This document shows positions 1 to 9,974 of a stretch of 64,000 nucleotides of DNA, piece by piece. Both the position numbers and the translations under genes were made by a program. The notes under the pieces were generated by a model that was not told the origin of the DNA, did no database searches, and saw nothing but the letters and a program-made list of their open reading frames with translations. Position 1 is the stretch's first letter. Each line of letters begins with the position of its first letter. Source of the stretch: Polytrichum commune (taxonomy: Eukaryota > Streptophyta > Polytrichopsida > Polytrichales > Polytrichaceae); the NCBI GenBank assembly GCA_950295325.1, contig OX485806.1, positions 4,092,001 through 4,156,000 of the forward strand. Direction: 5' to 3'.

Positions 1-196
1 CGATGCCTGAGCGATTGGCACCCACCCGCCTCGCGAGAGTGAGCCCCGAGAAGCTGCAAGAAACCGAGGCTGGGGTTACAGATGGAGCTGCCATGCTCAA
101 ATGTGCACCATTACGAGTCACGTTTGATTCTGCACGGAGTGGCACTGCGGTAAACCGAGCACTGGCCACAGCCATGCTCATCCTTGCAGCCGCCAT
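1..196 (-). CDS. 5' end of a probable plastid-targeted protein (cut by left edge)
   Basis: An ATG at 196-194 in a good plant start context (GCGATGGCG) opens a reading frame that stays open to the window edge, 65 codons. The peptide begins MAAARMSMAVASARF and is rich in Ala, Ser, Val, Thr and Arg with almost no acidic residues, ending near SFSGLTLARRVGANRSGI. This is the usual composition of a chloroplast transit peptide. The mature protein lies outside the window, so its function cannot be named. The plus-strand frame over the same bases is also open, but it lacks any family resemblance and looks like a shadow. The presence of a gene is fairly secure; plastid targeting is an inference from composition. 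Confidence 0.7.
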   Translation of the reverse strand, partial: MAAARMSMAVASARFTAVPLRAESNVTRNGAHLSMAAPSVTPASVSCSFSGLTLARRVGANRSGI

Positions 197-345
197 CGCT
201 GTAATTCGACGAACAACGACAGCCTGCCGCGATACAGAAACCCTGGTTCCAAACCCCAATTCCCAAAACCCTTGGGAAGAGATGGGGAGCGGGAGGTGTG
301 CGAGCTGTGAGAGAGTTGGCCTTATCCTGCGCTCTGCTTCGCTTG
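197..345 (-). promoter_or_regulatory. 5' leader of the plastid-protein gene
   Basis: Read on the minus strand this stretch is pyrimidine-rich (CTCTCTCACAGCTCGCACAC and CCCGCTCCCCATCTCTTCCC) and leads directly to the ATG at 196. CT-rich leaders are common in plant genes for plastid proteins. No clear TATA box was assigned, so the transcription start is unknown. Confidence 0.4.
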
Positions 346-2640
346 ACCGTTAGATCTCGAGATTCAACGGCTAAGATGCTTCCTCAGCTGAGTCTCCAAG
401 GCCAGGGGCACCAAAGCTGTGGATAACACACCGGGCGAGCGAGCTTGGCCGTTGGATCTGTGATCTGGACGGATGCGGTTGATTGGTTCCTTTTGCTGGA
501 TATTTTGAGGGTTTTGGTGAAGATTCAAAGTCGATTCTTCCGGTTTTACAAATGGAGGATGGGAGTGCTGGAAGGAAAGCGCTCTCTGTATGATTGTAAT
601 TTGTAATAAGTGACTTATAGTGTATGGTGCGGCTCAGTTTCAGGTCACATGCAAAACAAAATAAATCTGTTTTTGGGTGCAAAAGATATGGTATTTTTTG
701 CAGCAAATAGCTCCACTCTCATCTTGCCCCCTCCGCACCTGACTTTCCCAAATAACCAAAGTCTCTCCTAAAACCTGGGTAAAGCTCTCTTCGTTATAGT
801 GGAGGTGTCCGGCTATCCCAATGCACCTACAAGAACTTGCTCCGGAGATTTTCAAGTAGGTTTTAGTTAAGTAGCTTTCACACATGTTCATGGTTTTATC
901 TACCAAGCAATGAATGTTGGATAATTTTTGTCCCATCCTCAAATGCCTTACTACTCACCTATCTTACCATCGGTTTTTGTTAATGGAGCTCCTCATGCCC
1001 TCATGCCACATCATTTGCCAACTAGGCTCGGCACTAGATAATGTCGATGGTGTGAAGGCCGGGTTTTTAGAACCAACTTTCAGGCTTAGCTAAAGTCAGG
1101 TGGGAAGGGGGCATCAGGTGCATTTACACACAATTACCAATTTGTCAGTTAATGATGGTTGTAGTTTACTTCCTTTGGTTCTATTCCTCAGGGATAAAGA
1201 GGGAAAACAACTACTATTAATTGCGAAGTACGATACAATGTGCAGTTGGGAGTACTCATGATGGTTGTTGTATATTTCCTTGGCTCTCTTTTGCCTGTAG
1301 TTCCTATATTCTCCATTCTCCATTCTCCAAGAATGGGCCCTCTGCCATTCAAGGAGAGCGTGCCAGGTCCCCATTCTCCATTCTCCGAGAATGGGAAGAA
1401 AGAGGTGTGAGAACCCCTTATGTGACACCAGGAGAGAACTTCGAGGCCAAAAGCATGGGAGGAAATTACTCTTAAACAAACTTTCCACTAGAATCCATAA
1501 AGTTTTGTCTCCACTCGACACATCGCACCAATATATAAGAGGGACGATCTTTGAGGTCAGGATCCAAGAACTACAAGAGCAGTCATGAGTAAACAAAAAA
1601 AGAAATAACATAGTTGTTGAAAGGGTGCCTGAACTACAACAACCACTGTGGTGGTTGTGTGCAAACACACCTTCAGGCTGACAGCACATTTGCATCCCAT
1701 ATTTGACATCATCTTTCAACCAGCAATACAAACACTGCACATCCACATTCTTCAACAAAGTCCCTCATCTGTGCAACTTCTCATGACACCATCAGAACTT
1801 GTCCAGTCAGAACACTAGGTCTAATTTCTAGATTTAATTTACCTGAGAATTGTTCAGCATTAGATCACACAAATCTGCACAAGGGAATCAGCATTTGAGC
1901 TCCATTGGAAGCTAGGTTCAGTATCTGGAATGCAAGACCTCAGAAGTTTTTCATTGAGAAGATTGTAACACTATCACATGAGCACATCATGACGGTGATA
2001 GCTCCATAAACAAAATGAAGAATTAATTGCATTTGGTATACCTATCTACTAAATTATTGCATTGGTCCACCTATTCACATTCCTATGCACAATGCTCTAT
2101 GTGCAAGAGAATCTCAAAGCATAGAAATTATTCTATATTACATTTCTCTGGCTGGGCACTTACTGATCGAGTTCTAATTAACTTCTTCAGGCTTCCCAAC
2201 TACTGACTAGGTTGCACAAAATTAATACCCAGAACAATGATCTTCTTCAACTCATCAACAGACTCGCCAGAAAAGTTTACATCTGCTCCTTGTATGTCAA
2301 AATTAGGGGTTGCCGTACATCATCCCCTCTTCTTACTTTGAGAGGGGATAAATATATGAAGTATGTGTAGCCACTTTGAGAGGGGATAAATGTTTGAAGT
2401 ATATGTAGCCACTTTGAGCTGCAAACACATCTCTTAATGTGCAAGACTTTCTTGTGGTGACGTTATAGCCGGAGCCAGATAACTTGCAGTTCCACAGACA
2501 AAAGCACACTCAAAATTTTAAAAGGATGTGGATCGATACCCCTAGCTGCGACGATTTGCTCTGGTTTTCTTGCCATATCCTCCAAGTGTCATAAATGCGA
2601 GAGCTGGACCTCAACAAAGGCCCTCCATGTTGTATTAGGG
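346..2640. other. Intergenic region, no gene recognised
   Basis: No reading frame here resembles a known family. A minus frame at 1114-1758 is long (214 codons) but opens on TTG; its first ATG is 20 codons in. It runs across short CCATTCTCC repeats at 1310-1395 and has low-complexity Cys/Ser/Phe content. At about 2334-2412 two copies of a short CACTTTGAGAGGGGATAAAT unit occur in tandem. The right part probably includes the 3' UTR of the NPF gene. Confidence 0.5.
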
Positions 2641-2643
2641 ATT

Positions 2644-2668
2644 CGGGTTTTAGGGTTTAGGGTTTAAG
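2644..2668 (+). repeat. Short interstitial telomere-like repeat
   Basis: GGGTTTTAGGGTTTAGGGTTTAAGG contains imperfect tandem copies of the plant telomere unit TTTAGGG, about 100 bp beyond the NPF stop codon. A similar tract (GGGTTTAGGGTTTAGG) lies in a TPP2 intron near 23759. Both are too short to be telomeric; they are telo-box-like sequences. Confidence 0.6.
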
Positions 2669-2764
2669 GATAGGTAAGTCTCTTTGTTTGTATTACTGGA
2701 AGTGCAATATTTGCTGTTGAAAATCATACTAACCTTTCTGAGACGTTCTTTAAAGTAAGGTGAC

Positions 2765-5700
2765 TTATTCCACAATAGGAGGTTCTTCAGGGACAGCCTT
2801 GTGAGGCCACGCATTCCTCTCTGTTGTCTTGTATGTGTACCACATGGACACTGCAAAAAAGGCCATGAAATTTACGAGGCTCAACGTCGAAAGCAACCAG
2901 TAGTATTTGTCTAGCCTGGATTCGTTGATATTGCTGATAATCCAAGGTTGCCGGCCACCTCTGCTGGTTACACTTGTGATAATTTGAAGTATAAATGTGC
3001 ATAAAAAGTGAGCAACTCCTGTGTTGGATGTGAAGAGAGCTGTTCCTATCGTTTCCATTCCATCTGGCACTTGGTCATAGAAAAACTCAAGCTGACCCAT
3101 GTATCCTAGAACCTGGAGATGCCACAAAAAATCTTTCCATCAAAAAGAAATTTCTCAACTTTGGCGTCCAAACTTTTGACCAACAATGGACTGCACACTT
3201 TGAAGGCCACATGTACCAACATAAAATTTGTGGAGCAGGAAATTATAAAGAGACAACATTCAACAGTACAATTATCCTCAACATGACTTTTGGTTGGAGT
3301 TGGTTGTTTTGCAGACAAGACCTTCCATGCTCTCTAAGTTTTTGGTGCATGCTCAGAGGTTAGTGTGGAGGTTTGAACAAAGAACATTCTCTATCGGTTC
3401 ATCAAGGGTCAAACTTAGTTTTAGCATGCCAGGAGGTGCTAAAATGAGTTTGGCCCACAATTAACCTCACGAAATAGGTTGCTCTTCAATTAAGTTGAAA
3501 CAATACCTCCGAGCATGCACCACAAGTGGAAAGAAAATTTTGATTTTATGTGCAAAACAACCAATTGAATGAAAACTCATACAGGACTAACAACTCCTGA
3601 TGAAAAGTATGTCATCAGAATGAAATGACTGACCTACTGGATTTGTTGAGTTTACCTGAGCAATGCCCATAACACAGTACTGTGGGGTTAGCCAAAATAT
3701 ACTCATTGGCAGCGGCTCTGTGCTTTCTTCCAGTCCATAGTCTTTGATAACCTTAAGCCTCTTCATCTCCACACATGCTGCAATAGCAGTGCCAAGAACA
3801 GTGATAATGAGACCAGTCCCAATTCGTTGCAACAATGACAGGCCACGTTCGTTTCCCGTAAACGACCGTACTAAGGGGACAAAATACAGGTCATATAGAG
3901 GTATGAGGGTTAAGGCAGTAAGGATGGTTGTAAGTTCAAGTGAGGCTGGTGGGATTTTGAAGTTGGGTCCCATGCTTTGGTCCATGGTAAGACCTTGTTT
4001 TAGGAACACTGTTGACATTTGTTGCACTGTGACCATGAATATCAATGTTGTAAACCAAACAGGCATGACGCGAGCTAAAAGCTTTACTTCCTCTACTTGC
4101 GTGACGGTGCACAGCCTCCAGTTGCTCTCCTTGGTGGTCTCGGAATCATCATCTCCTTCTGTTGGGTTCCTCATTGGTATAGCAGCCTTGTCAAGAAACC
4201 TGCATTGGCAAATCACATAATAATGCGGGTCACAGGGTGCACCTTATCTGAAATTAAGTCCAAGAATTCATCACCCACATGGGATGTAGATACTATAAGA
4301 AAAAGAAAGAGATGACTTGGATGTTGCCCTCGGTGTTTGCTTCATCTTTGTGTTGGTCTAACTCTATTTAATTCCAAAAGGAGCATCACGAGAATTAGAG
4401 GGCCCTTGAAAGGTAGTGCTCTTTTTCATATGTGAACGTATTGAACCGGCTGGCTTATAAGGTGCACCGGAAATCAAGTGCTTGGAGATCGAACACTATT
4501 CTGGCCTTAGGTGGCTTAACCTTGGGTTTAGGCCACTATAAGATGATAAACTTATAAAAGAGCATTGATCAACCTATTTACAAATGGGGAGATCTGACCA
4601 AAAGTTACAAATGGGTCGGTGAGTTTGAGAAATGACCAGTTCAAGTTGAAGACTTTAGGCAAATTGCTGATCGTCTTTTGAGGAATCTATGGAATAAACC
4701 TTATATCAAGAAAGGAAAACCGAAAGACATCATCTTGTAACAGGTTGAACTTAGAAACCCTTGCATCTCAACCAATTATGCCCAACTTCCAGACACCTTT
4801 CCATTTAGCACTTTGCATTTTGCAATTTAGCACTTTCCATGTTTGGTGAGTTTTTGATGCATGCTCAGAGTTAGTGTGGAGGTTTGGACAAAGAACAGTC
4901 TATATCAGTTCATTGAGGGTCAAGCTCATTCAGGCATACCAAGAGGTGCTAAAATGAGTTTGGCCCTCACTGAACCAGGAATAGGTTGCTCTGCATTCAA
5001 ATTGCAAGACATTAACACAAGTGAAATGAAATTATTGATTCTGTATGCAAAACGACCAATGTGAAATCATAGGGGACAAACTCCCGCCGAAAAGTCACAT
5101 TGAGTTGAAGGATAACTCTAATGTCCTTCCAGTTGAAAGCATTGGCAGTAGCATCATACCTGAGATGATCTGTGTGATGCAAAGCCCGTTTCTCGAGAGT
5201 AACGACCTCATGAAGTAGATTGGGATCCTCTGGAACACGAACTTTGTACTTGTGGATCGCAGCAGTCAAGACACAAGCTATTTGTGTGAGAGGGCTACCC
5301 ATTGGGCGTTTAAACCGGTATGAGCGAGTGCCCAACAATAGCACAGCCGTGGCAATGGCCAAGCCTACGGTTGGAATGCCATAACCCCAACCAAATCCCA
5401 CCCTGTCTTCAATGTATACAAGAACTGTGACTGCCAATAGAGAACCCCCGGTGACTGCCACCCACCAGTAATTGAAAAAGGAACGTTTCATCGGTCGCTC
5501 GGTTTCGTCTTCTTCGTCAAATTGGTCAGCACCTAGGGATGAGAAGCAGGGCTTGACACCAGCTACACCAACCGCAACGACATAAAGGGCAAAATAGAAG
5601 ACTCCAACTTGCCATTTTGCTCCATTTTTGCAGTCTGTGTGTGTGGGGCAATCTGGTGGTTTCAGTGAAGGTAATGATACAGATAGTGTCAGAAGAAGCA

Positions 5701-6806
5701 TCCCCTGCATCCAGGAAAGGAGATAAATATAATATAATAAAAGATAGGTAAGTGACTTGAAGGTCCACATATCCCACAAACAAGTTTAGTGATGGAGAAG
5801 CAAGAAGAAACAACTCAAAGAAGAAGGATTTGCATGCGTCAAGCCTAGATCAATGTTGGAAAAATATAGGATTAGGATGTAGAAATGCATACCGCAAGAT
5901 AAATGGACATTGAGTACACGATGGTTAAATAGCGGCCTAAATAAGCATCAGCAACTACGCCTGTAAGCAAAGGCAGAATCCAAACAACACCTCCCCAGGT
6001 CCACACATTTGTGAGGGATTCTGCAGTCCCTTCGTGTAGCTCATATGTAAGGTATGAGATGAGGTTGAATGAGATGCCATAATACGCCAGTCTTTCAAGT
6101 ACCACAGCCCCTGCCATAGTCATCGTGGAGGCCAAAAATACAATTAGCCAACACATTGTGATCAAAACTCTGGCACATGAATTCATTCCCTTGCTCATCA
6201 ATTCTGCTCAAAAAAGGTTTGCCCACATGCTAATGGATTTCAGGCACAGTGTACATAGAAAAGGTACGTGGGCCTTATGTGGTCACTCTTCTAAATTAGA
6301 CGCCTTTGTTTGAGCTGTATTTGGCAAGACTTATAGTTAAGAATGGACACTGAAAAAGGCAACATGTGTTACAATGAGATCGAAGTGTATGCTCAGAAAG
6401 AACATATTAACCATTCTAGGTTCAATTGTTAACATCTCAATTAATGAGTGGGCTTACGCGATCACTTTAAACCTCCTATAACTTTTGCATCTCGTGAAAG
6501 TCCAATTATTCTGATGAAACTTGAAATGGCAATCTCTGTGTTTGACAATTCCCAATTCGATTCGATCAAAAATGTTTGTAGAGTTGTAAGTGCCCACAAT
6601 AAGGCCACATAGCTTAGATGTGAAATCTTCAAACACTTAAGCAATTTATTCTTCAGATTATCTACACCCTCCAGAGTTGAAAGAGCACGTGGAGCACATC
6701 ATAGAAAGTGTTGCCAATACACACCCATGATGTAATAAACCGCTTTCCAGCGGCCCACGGCCAGTTTGTTGGCAGGCCTCCCTTTGTAGTCGACGGAGCC
6801 ATCCAT
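2765..6806 (-). CDS. NPF (NRT1/PTR) family transporter, five exons
   Basis: Proton-coupled nitrate/peptide-type membrane transporter of the POT/NPF family. Exons: 6806-6725, 6110-5893, 5704-5160, 4199-3656, 3112-2765. All junctions are GT-AG, phases are consistent, and the product is about 578 residues, normal for the family. Diagnostic motifs: DGSVDYKGRPA at the N-terminus, ERLAYYGISFNLISYLT (TM1/2), GADQFDEEDETER with FFNYWW (mid-protein), FLDKAAI after exon 3, NWRLCTVTQVEE, QMSTVF, LTPQYCVMGIAQ, GQLEFFYDQVPDGM, and a C-terminal YYWLLSTLSLVNF helix. Twelve membrane segments are expected. The start is the least certain point. The ATG at 6806 gives a short tail; an in-frame stretch continues upstream to about 6883, next to a possible acceptor (GTGCAG), so a further 5' exon may exist. 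Odd: the first Glu of the ExxER proton-coupling motif is Val (VVLER, residues 30-34). C-terminal motifs look most like clade NPF5/NPF8, but the clade and substrate are not decided. Confidence 0.92.
3328..3609. repeat. Intron 4 copy of an NPF intronic repeat
   Basis: This segment of NPF intron 4 is a diverged direct repeat of 4842-5096 in intron 3. Shared strings include GCATGCTCAGAG, TTAGTGTGGAGGTTTG, ACAAAGAACA, AGAGGTGCTAAAATGAGTTT (one base different here) and AATAGGTTGCTCT. In gene orientation it begins about 46 nt after the 5' splice site. Confidence 0.85.
4320..4560 (+). repeat. Dispersed repeat D, copy 1 (NPF intron 3)
   Basis: Resembles 38970-39300 and, inverted, 40950-41060. Shared blocks: CACGAGAATTAGA/CACAAGAATTAGA followed by a CTCTTTT segment, then a TATTC...CCTTAGG(A/T)GGCTTAACCT block. 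A low-copy dispersed repeat, type unknown. Confidence 0.5.
4600..4800 (+). repeat. Dispersed repeat E, copy 1 (NPF intron 3)
   Basis: A block of about 200 bp containing GAGTTTGAGAAATGACCAGTT and later CAACCAATTATGCCCAACTTCC. Related copies lie at 49505-49715 (same strand), partially at 9395-9440 and 10280-10385, and inverted at 15240-15445 and 15620-15815. Confidence 0.55.
4842..5096. repeat. Intron 3 copy of an NPF intronic repeat
   Basis: Partner of 3328-3609. In gene orientation it begins about 63 nt after the intron 3 donor. Both copies lie in the same orientation relative to transcription and close to the 5' splice site. Confidence 0.85.
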
Positions 6807-7284
6807 TGCCACATCTTCAATGCGCCCATCATATTGTCTGTCTTCCGGCACACCACTTCCTCTGTTTGCAACTTTCGGCTTCTGCACTTGCCAAATCGAA
6901 GTAAGCTATTACATTCAACATGCTCAACAATGGCATGATGCACGGTGCTAAGAGTGGGAGTGGTGAATCTCTTAGACGACATCTGCTTCACTACAAAGCT
7001 CTTGCATGCGTTGCTACTCAAAACCAACCTTGTAAGCAGAGAACTAGCAAGCAGAGGCGAGGGAGGGGTTTGGATTAAGAAGGTAGAGTACTACCTGGAT
7101 GAGCGGTTCCCTAATGGCATTTCGAGTACTGGGGTAGACCTCGGGGTAGCTTGATGCCCTAGGCAGCAAGTTGTCGGTTCCCATCCTCGGAGGAATTTAA
7201 ATCTATCTCAAGAGATTGAAGGAAGGAATGCAAGAATCGAGTCTGGCTTAGGTAATCCGGCCCAGATCACAACACAACACAACA
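6807..7284 (-). promoter_or_regulatory. Leader/proximal upstream region of the NPF gene
   Basis: Lies between the chosen NPF ATG and the duplicated upstream block. It may hold the 5' UTR or an extra short 5' exon: a sequence reading MSSKRFTTPTLSTVHHAIVE occurs in another frame, and the exon 1 frame is open back to about 6899. No clear TATA box was identified. A CACAACACAACACAACACAA tract sits at 7269-7290. Confidence 0.4.
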
Positions 7285-7965
7285 CAACACATGAAAATTA
7301 CTTCTCCAAACCTCGGGTGGGAACCATCGGAAGTTTAACAAGCACCCGGAGAGAGTGAGGGGCTCTCGAGGAAAGCTGGGGGCAGAAGCAAGGGCCTGGG
7401 CGCAAGAAGAACGAAGTCCTAATGATCCCCAGAAAGAGCTCATAAATAACAAATCAAGGTGGTGAAGAAGAGTTGCAACACATTATTTTCGATGCAGTGG
7501 AAATGGCGAGGCTATTACTGCAGCAACAACATCAACATTAACATCTCCAATCAACCACGAGGACATCAACAAGGGGTCACAGCAACATAGTCTCTTTCGG
7601 CAGCAACTTAGAAGCTAGATTCTTACAAACTTAGCCTATGAAGACCACGAAAGGTGACGATTGGGGTCAAGAAATTGGCCTCCTCTTCGAAACAGTTGAT
7701 GACTCAACCGCATTCATGATCATGTACTAACTTTAGAGTAACAAATTGTTGTCACACACATACATGCCCACATCCAGACAGGCAGAGATGAGGAAGCTGA
7801 ACACCGAAGATGGTAGGGGAGTAATACTTGAAAGGTCCAGATTACCGCCAGTAAGCGTGAGAGAAGGTGAAAGAAGGGACGCTATTTTACGTACTGTACT
7901 TGAAGTCGGAGGAGATTTGTCAGTGGGAAGCTTAGGTTCGCATGTAAGGACATAATAAACTTCAG
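7285..7965. repeat. Duplicated upstream block, copy 1 (upstream of NPF)
   Basis: Diverged direct copy of 44790-45440. Shared strings include GTTTAACAAGCAC, GAGCTCATAAAT, GTGGAAATGGCGAGG, CAATCAACCACGAGGACATC, GACCACGAAAGGTGACGATT, CACATCCAGACAG and GGAGGAGATTTGT. No coding sequence was recognised in it. In both places it lies upstream of a minus-strand gene and in the same orientation. Confidence 0.9.
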
Positions 7966-8270
7966 TAAGTTGAAGGTGGTGAATTGAGTGAGTCAGTGTT
8001 GACGATGATGGTGCGGAGGCAGCTGGGTCGTCGTGATGATGATGATGGCGACGACGACGGATGATGTTGAAGACCAGGCGTGCTTTTATCTTCCAGAAAA
8101 ATTACGATGCATTTGTGCGGCGTGACGTCAAGGAGGAGGTCGTGTGACCTCCCCGTGAGCGCTGCCTTGACCTCCATCGCCCGCTTTTGAGAACATTCAA
8201 GCGTCTTATTAAGGAGGACCGAATCTCCCAACCTCGGACACGGGAATGGACGGGGACAACCGACCGCTAA
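7966..8270. other. GC-richer upstream stretch with GAT/GAC triplets and a CRE-like site
   Basis: Contains a GATGATGATGATGGCGACGA tract near 8036-8056, the palindrome TGACGTCA at 8123-8130 (a bZIP/CRE-type core) and CTTGACCTCC near 8166 (W-box core TTGACC). A minus frame at 7962-8231 starts on TTG and is not convincing as a gene. Could be distal promoter DNA of the NPF gene. Confidence 0.35.
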
Positions 8271-9390
8271 CTCAGGGCCGGTTTACACAATGGACCATGA
8301 AGTTGGACCAGGGCTCTGCAAGGCAGCTTATTGGGTGCTGAAGTTGTCCCAGGACAACTTCGGTTTACACTAAGAAAAAAATGATAGAGGGACCATAAGG
8401 TTGAGGTCCCCAAAATGTAATTTTTAAGGCCTAATAAATGCACTGACATGGTTCAACAGGTTTTCCGGTGAGAGAGGCAAGAGATGTGGTCTGATAAGAA
8501 AAGGCAAGGGCCCATGTTAGATAAATTCCACTTCAATAATTTTTTAAGTGAATTTACCTTTTTTTCCTTAATTATATCATAGCCCATGAGACATATCAAC
8601 ACTACCTTGCCCTACCCCTTAAACTGGCTCACATGTGTTTCACCAAACAATGTGGGACATCTAGAACTCAAGAATTCAAGTGCAAATTTGTTTTTTTGGT
8701 CTACCAACTGCAATGTTTGGAATTTGGGGGCTTGTAATATACCGTTGGAAATTTCTTGAAAATACCTTTCCAACGGTATATTACACACCCCAAAATGTTT
8801 AAAAACTAGAGTTTCAAAACGAAAAAAGAAAAATCTGTAGTGTTTTAGTGACTGTAGATCAGGGTGGTCAAAAGAAGCGCAATGGGAAATCTTCTAATGC
8901 TAATTATCAAAGAATTGAAAATTAGGTTTGAGCAAGGTAGGGTGGTAACATCATTAAATATAATCAAACACTAAATATCCTATTTAGTGTAGTGACAACA
9001 CAAGGTACATGTCACATGTAAATTACATTGAACATGTACAAATTAAATCGCTCATTTTTTGTAAAAATTGTTGTGAGAAGATTTGCAAGCCACATCTTCA
9101 AGACATTTAACAAGAAGTGAAGACAAGTGAAGCCCAAGAGAAGACAAGAGAATGATCAAACTTGAATTTATTTATTTTTCAGAATTGCCCTTTTTGGGCA
9201 TGTATTAAAAAAATCAGCACCTTCACTTTTTGGTCCACATTCAGTTTACACCTAGTGAGGGGCCCAAAGGCTCTCAAAACTATTTATTTATGAAGTTGGA
9301 CCATGGAAATCGAACCATGAACTCGGACCATTGACAAAGGCTATCTTCCATGGTCCGACTTCATGGTCCATAGTGTAAACCGACCCTTAG
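8271..9390. mobile_element. TIR element A, about 1.1 kb, non-coding
   Basis: The left end reads CTCAGGGCCGGTTTACACAA and the right end, inverted, CTAAGGGTCGGTTTACACTA. Both continue into matching TGGACCATGAAGT(T/C)GGACCA, giving terminal inverted repeats of about 40 bp. No transposase was found, so this is a non-autonomous DNA transposon. No clean target-site duplication was found. A second copy begins at 63972 and a related end lies at 46202. It contains a hairpin (8723-8794) and a TIR fragment of the ACTACACTAAATAT MITE family near 8975. Confidence 0.75.
8723..8794. repeat. Hairpin-forming inverted repeat
   Basis: The 19-base arm TGTAATATACCGTTGGAAA at 33-51 of the 8700s is perfectly inverted at 8767-8785. 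The stem extends by about 7-8 further pairs (TTTGGGG on one side, CCCCAAA on the other) with one bulge. The loop is 15 bases. It lies inside TIR element A. Confidence 0.85.
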
Positions 9391-9469
9391 TTACAGATGA
9401 ACCGGTTGAGTTTGAGGGAGAATCAGGTGAAGTTGAAGGTTCAGGAAGACACCCTAACCTCCGTAATGT

Positions 9470-9961
9470 CAGGGCCACTTCACACACAAGACTGCGGGCC
9501 CATGAGCATTGCACTTCAAGCACTCTCATTGGTGGAAAAGGCGGAGCCAGTCCAAGTTCGCTTCACACTACGCTTGAGGGACCAACGAAGAGAATGCAAG
9601 ATGGATGTAAAGTCCACATGGTTTCCTATATGGCATCAAATGGATCATGTTTCACTGTCATTTGGATCATTTTTAAAATCGCCTCTTGGAGGTAGGCATA
9701 CCACAAAACTGGGAGACCCTGGCACTCCGAAATCTCACAACTAATATTTTCTCATTTATGAATAGGGTCTCGCATGAATAGAAATTCATTGAAATAGCAT
9801 TTGGTTGAGGGCCCGGTCACAAATGATTACACACTACACTTGAGGGTCCATGATCACTCTACATGAGTTTGGAAGTGCCTTGGGCTGACCTTTGGACACT
9901 TCTTTTGGGCTCTCACAATTTCATAGTCTCGGCTCTTGGCTCGTGTGTGAAGGGGCCCTCA
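9470..9961. mobile_element. MITE family B, copy 1 (about 490 bp)
   Basis: The ends are CAGGGCCACTTCACACACAA and, inverted, TGAGGGCCCCTTCACACACG. No coding capacity was found. The left flank CTCCGTAATGT (9459-9469) recurs as CTCCGTTATGT (9964-9974), two bases beyond the right end: a probable old target-site duplication of about 11 bp. Copies: 17636-18133, 51894-52215, and a fragment at 56880-57070. Confidence 0.8.
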
Positions 9962-9974
9962 CCCTCCGTTATGT

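Noticed and set aside
3-353. 116-codon plus-strand frame at the left edge
   Set aside because: It overlaps the minus-strand transit-peptide exon, which has a better start context and composition.
1114-1758. 214-codon minus-strand frame
   Set aside because: It opens on TTG, crosses CCATTCTCC repeats, has skewed Cys/Ser/Phe content and no family motif. Treated as a chance open frame.
3744-4220. 158-codon plus-strand frame
   Set aside because: Antisense shadow of NPF exon 4.
5872-6198. NPF start at the ATG at 6198 (MSKGMNSCARV...)
   Set aside because: An upstream exon (6806-6725) with DGSVDYKGRPA joins in phase at 6110 and gives the normal family N-terminus; the 6198 frame reads through intron 1.
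7962-8231. 89-codon minus-strand frame
   Set aside because: TTG start, runs through GAT/GAC triplet repeats, no motif; likely upstream DNA.
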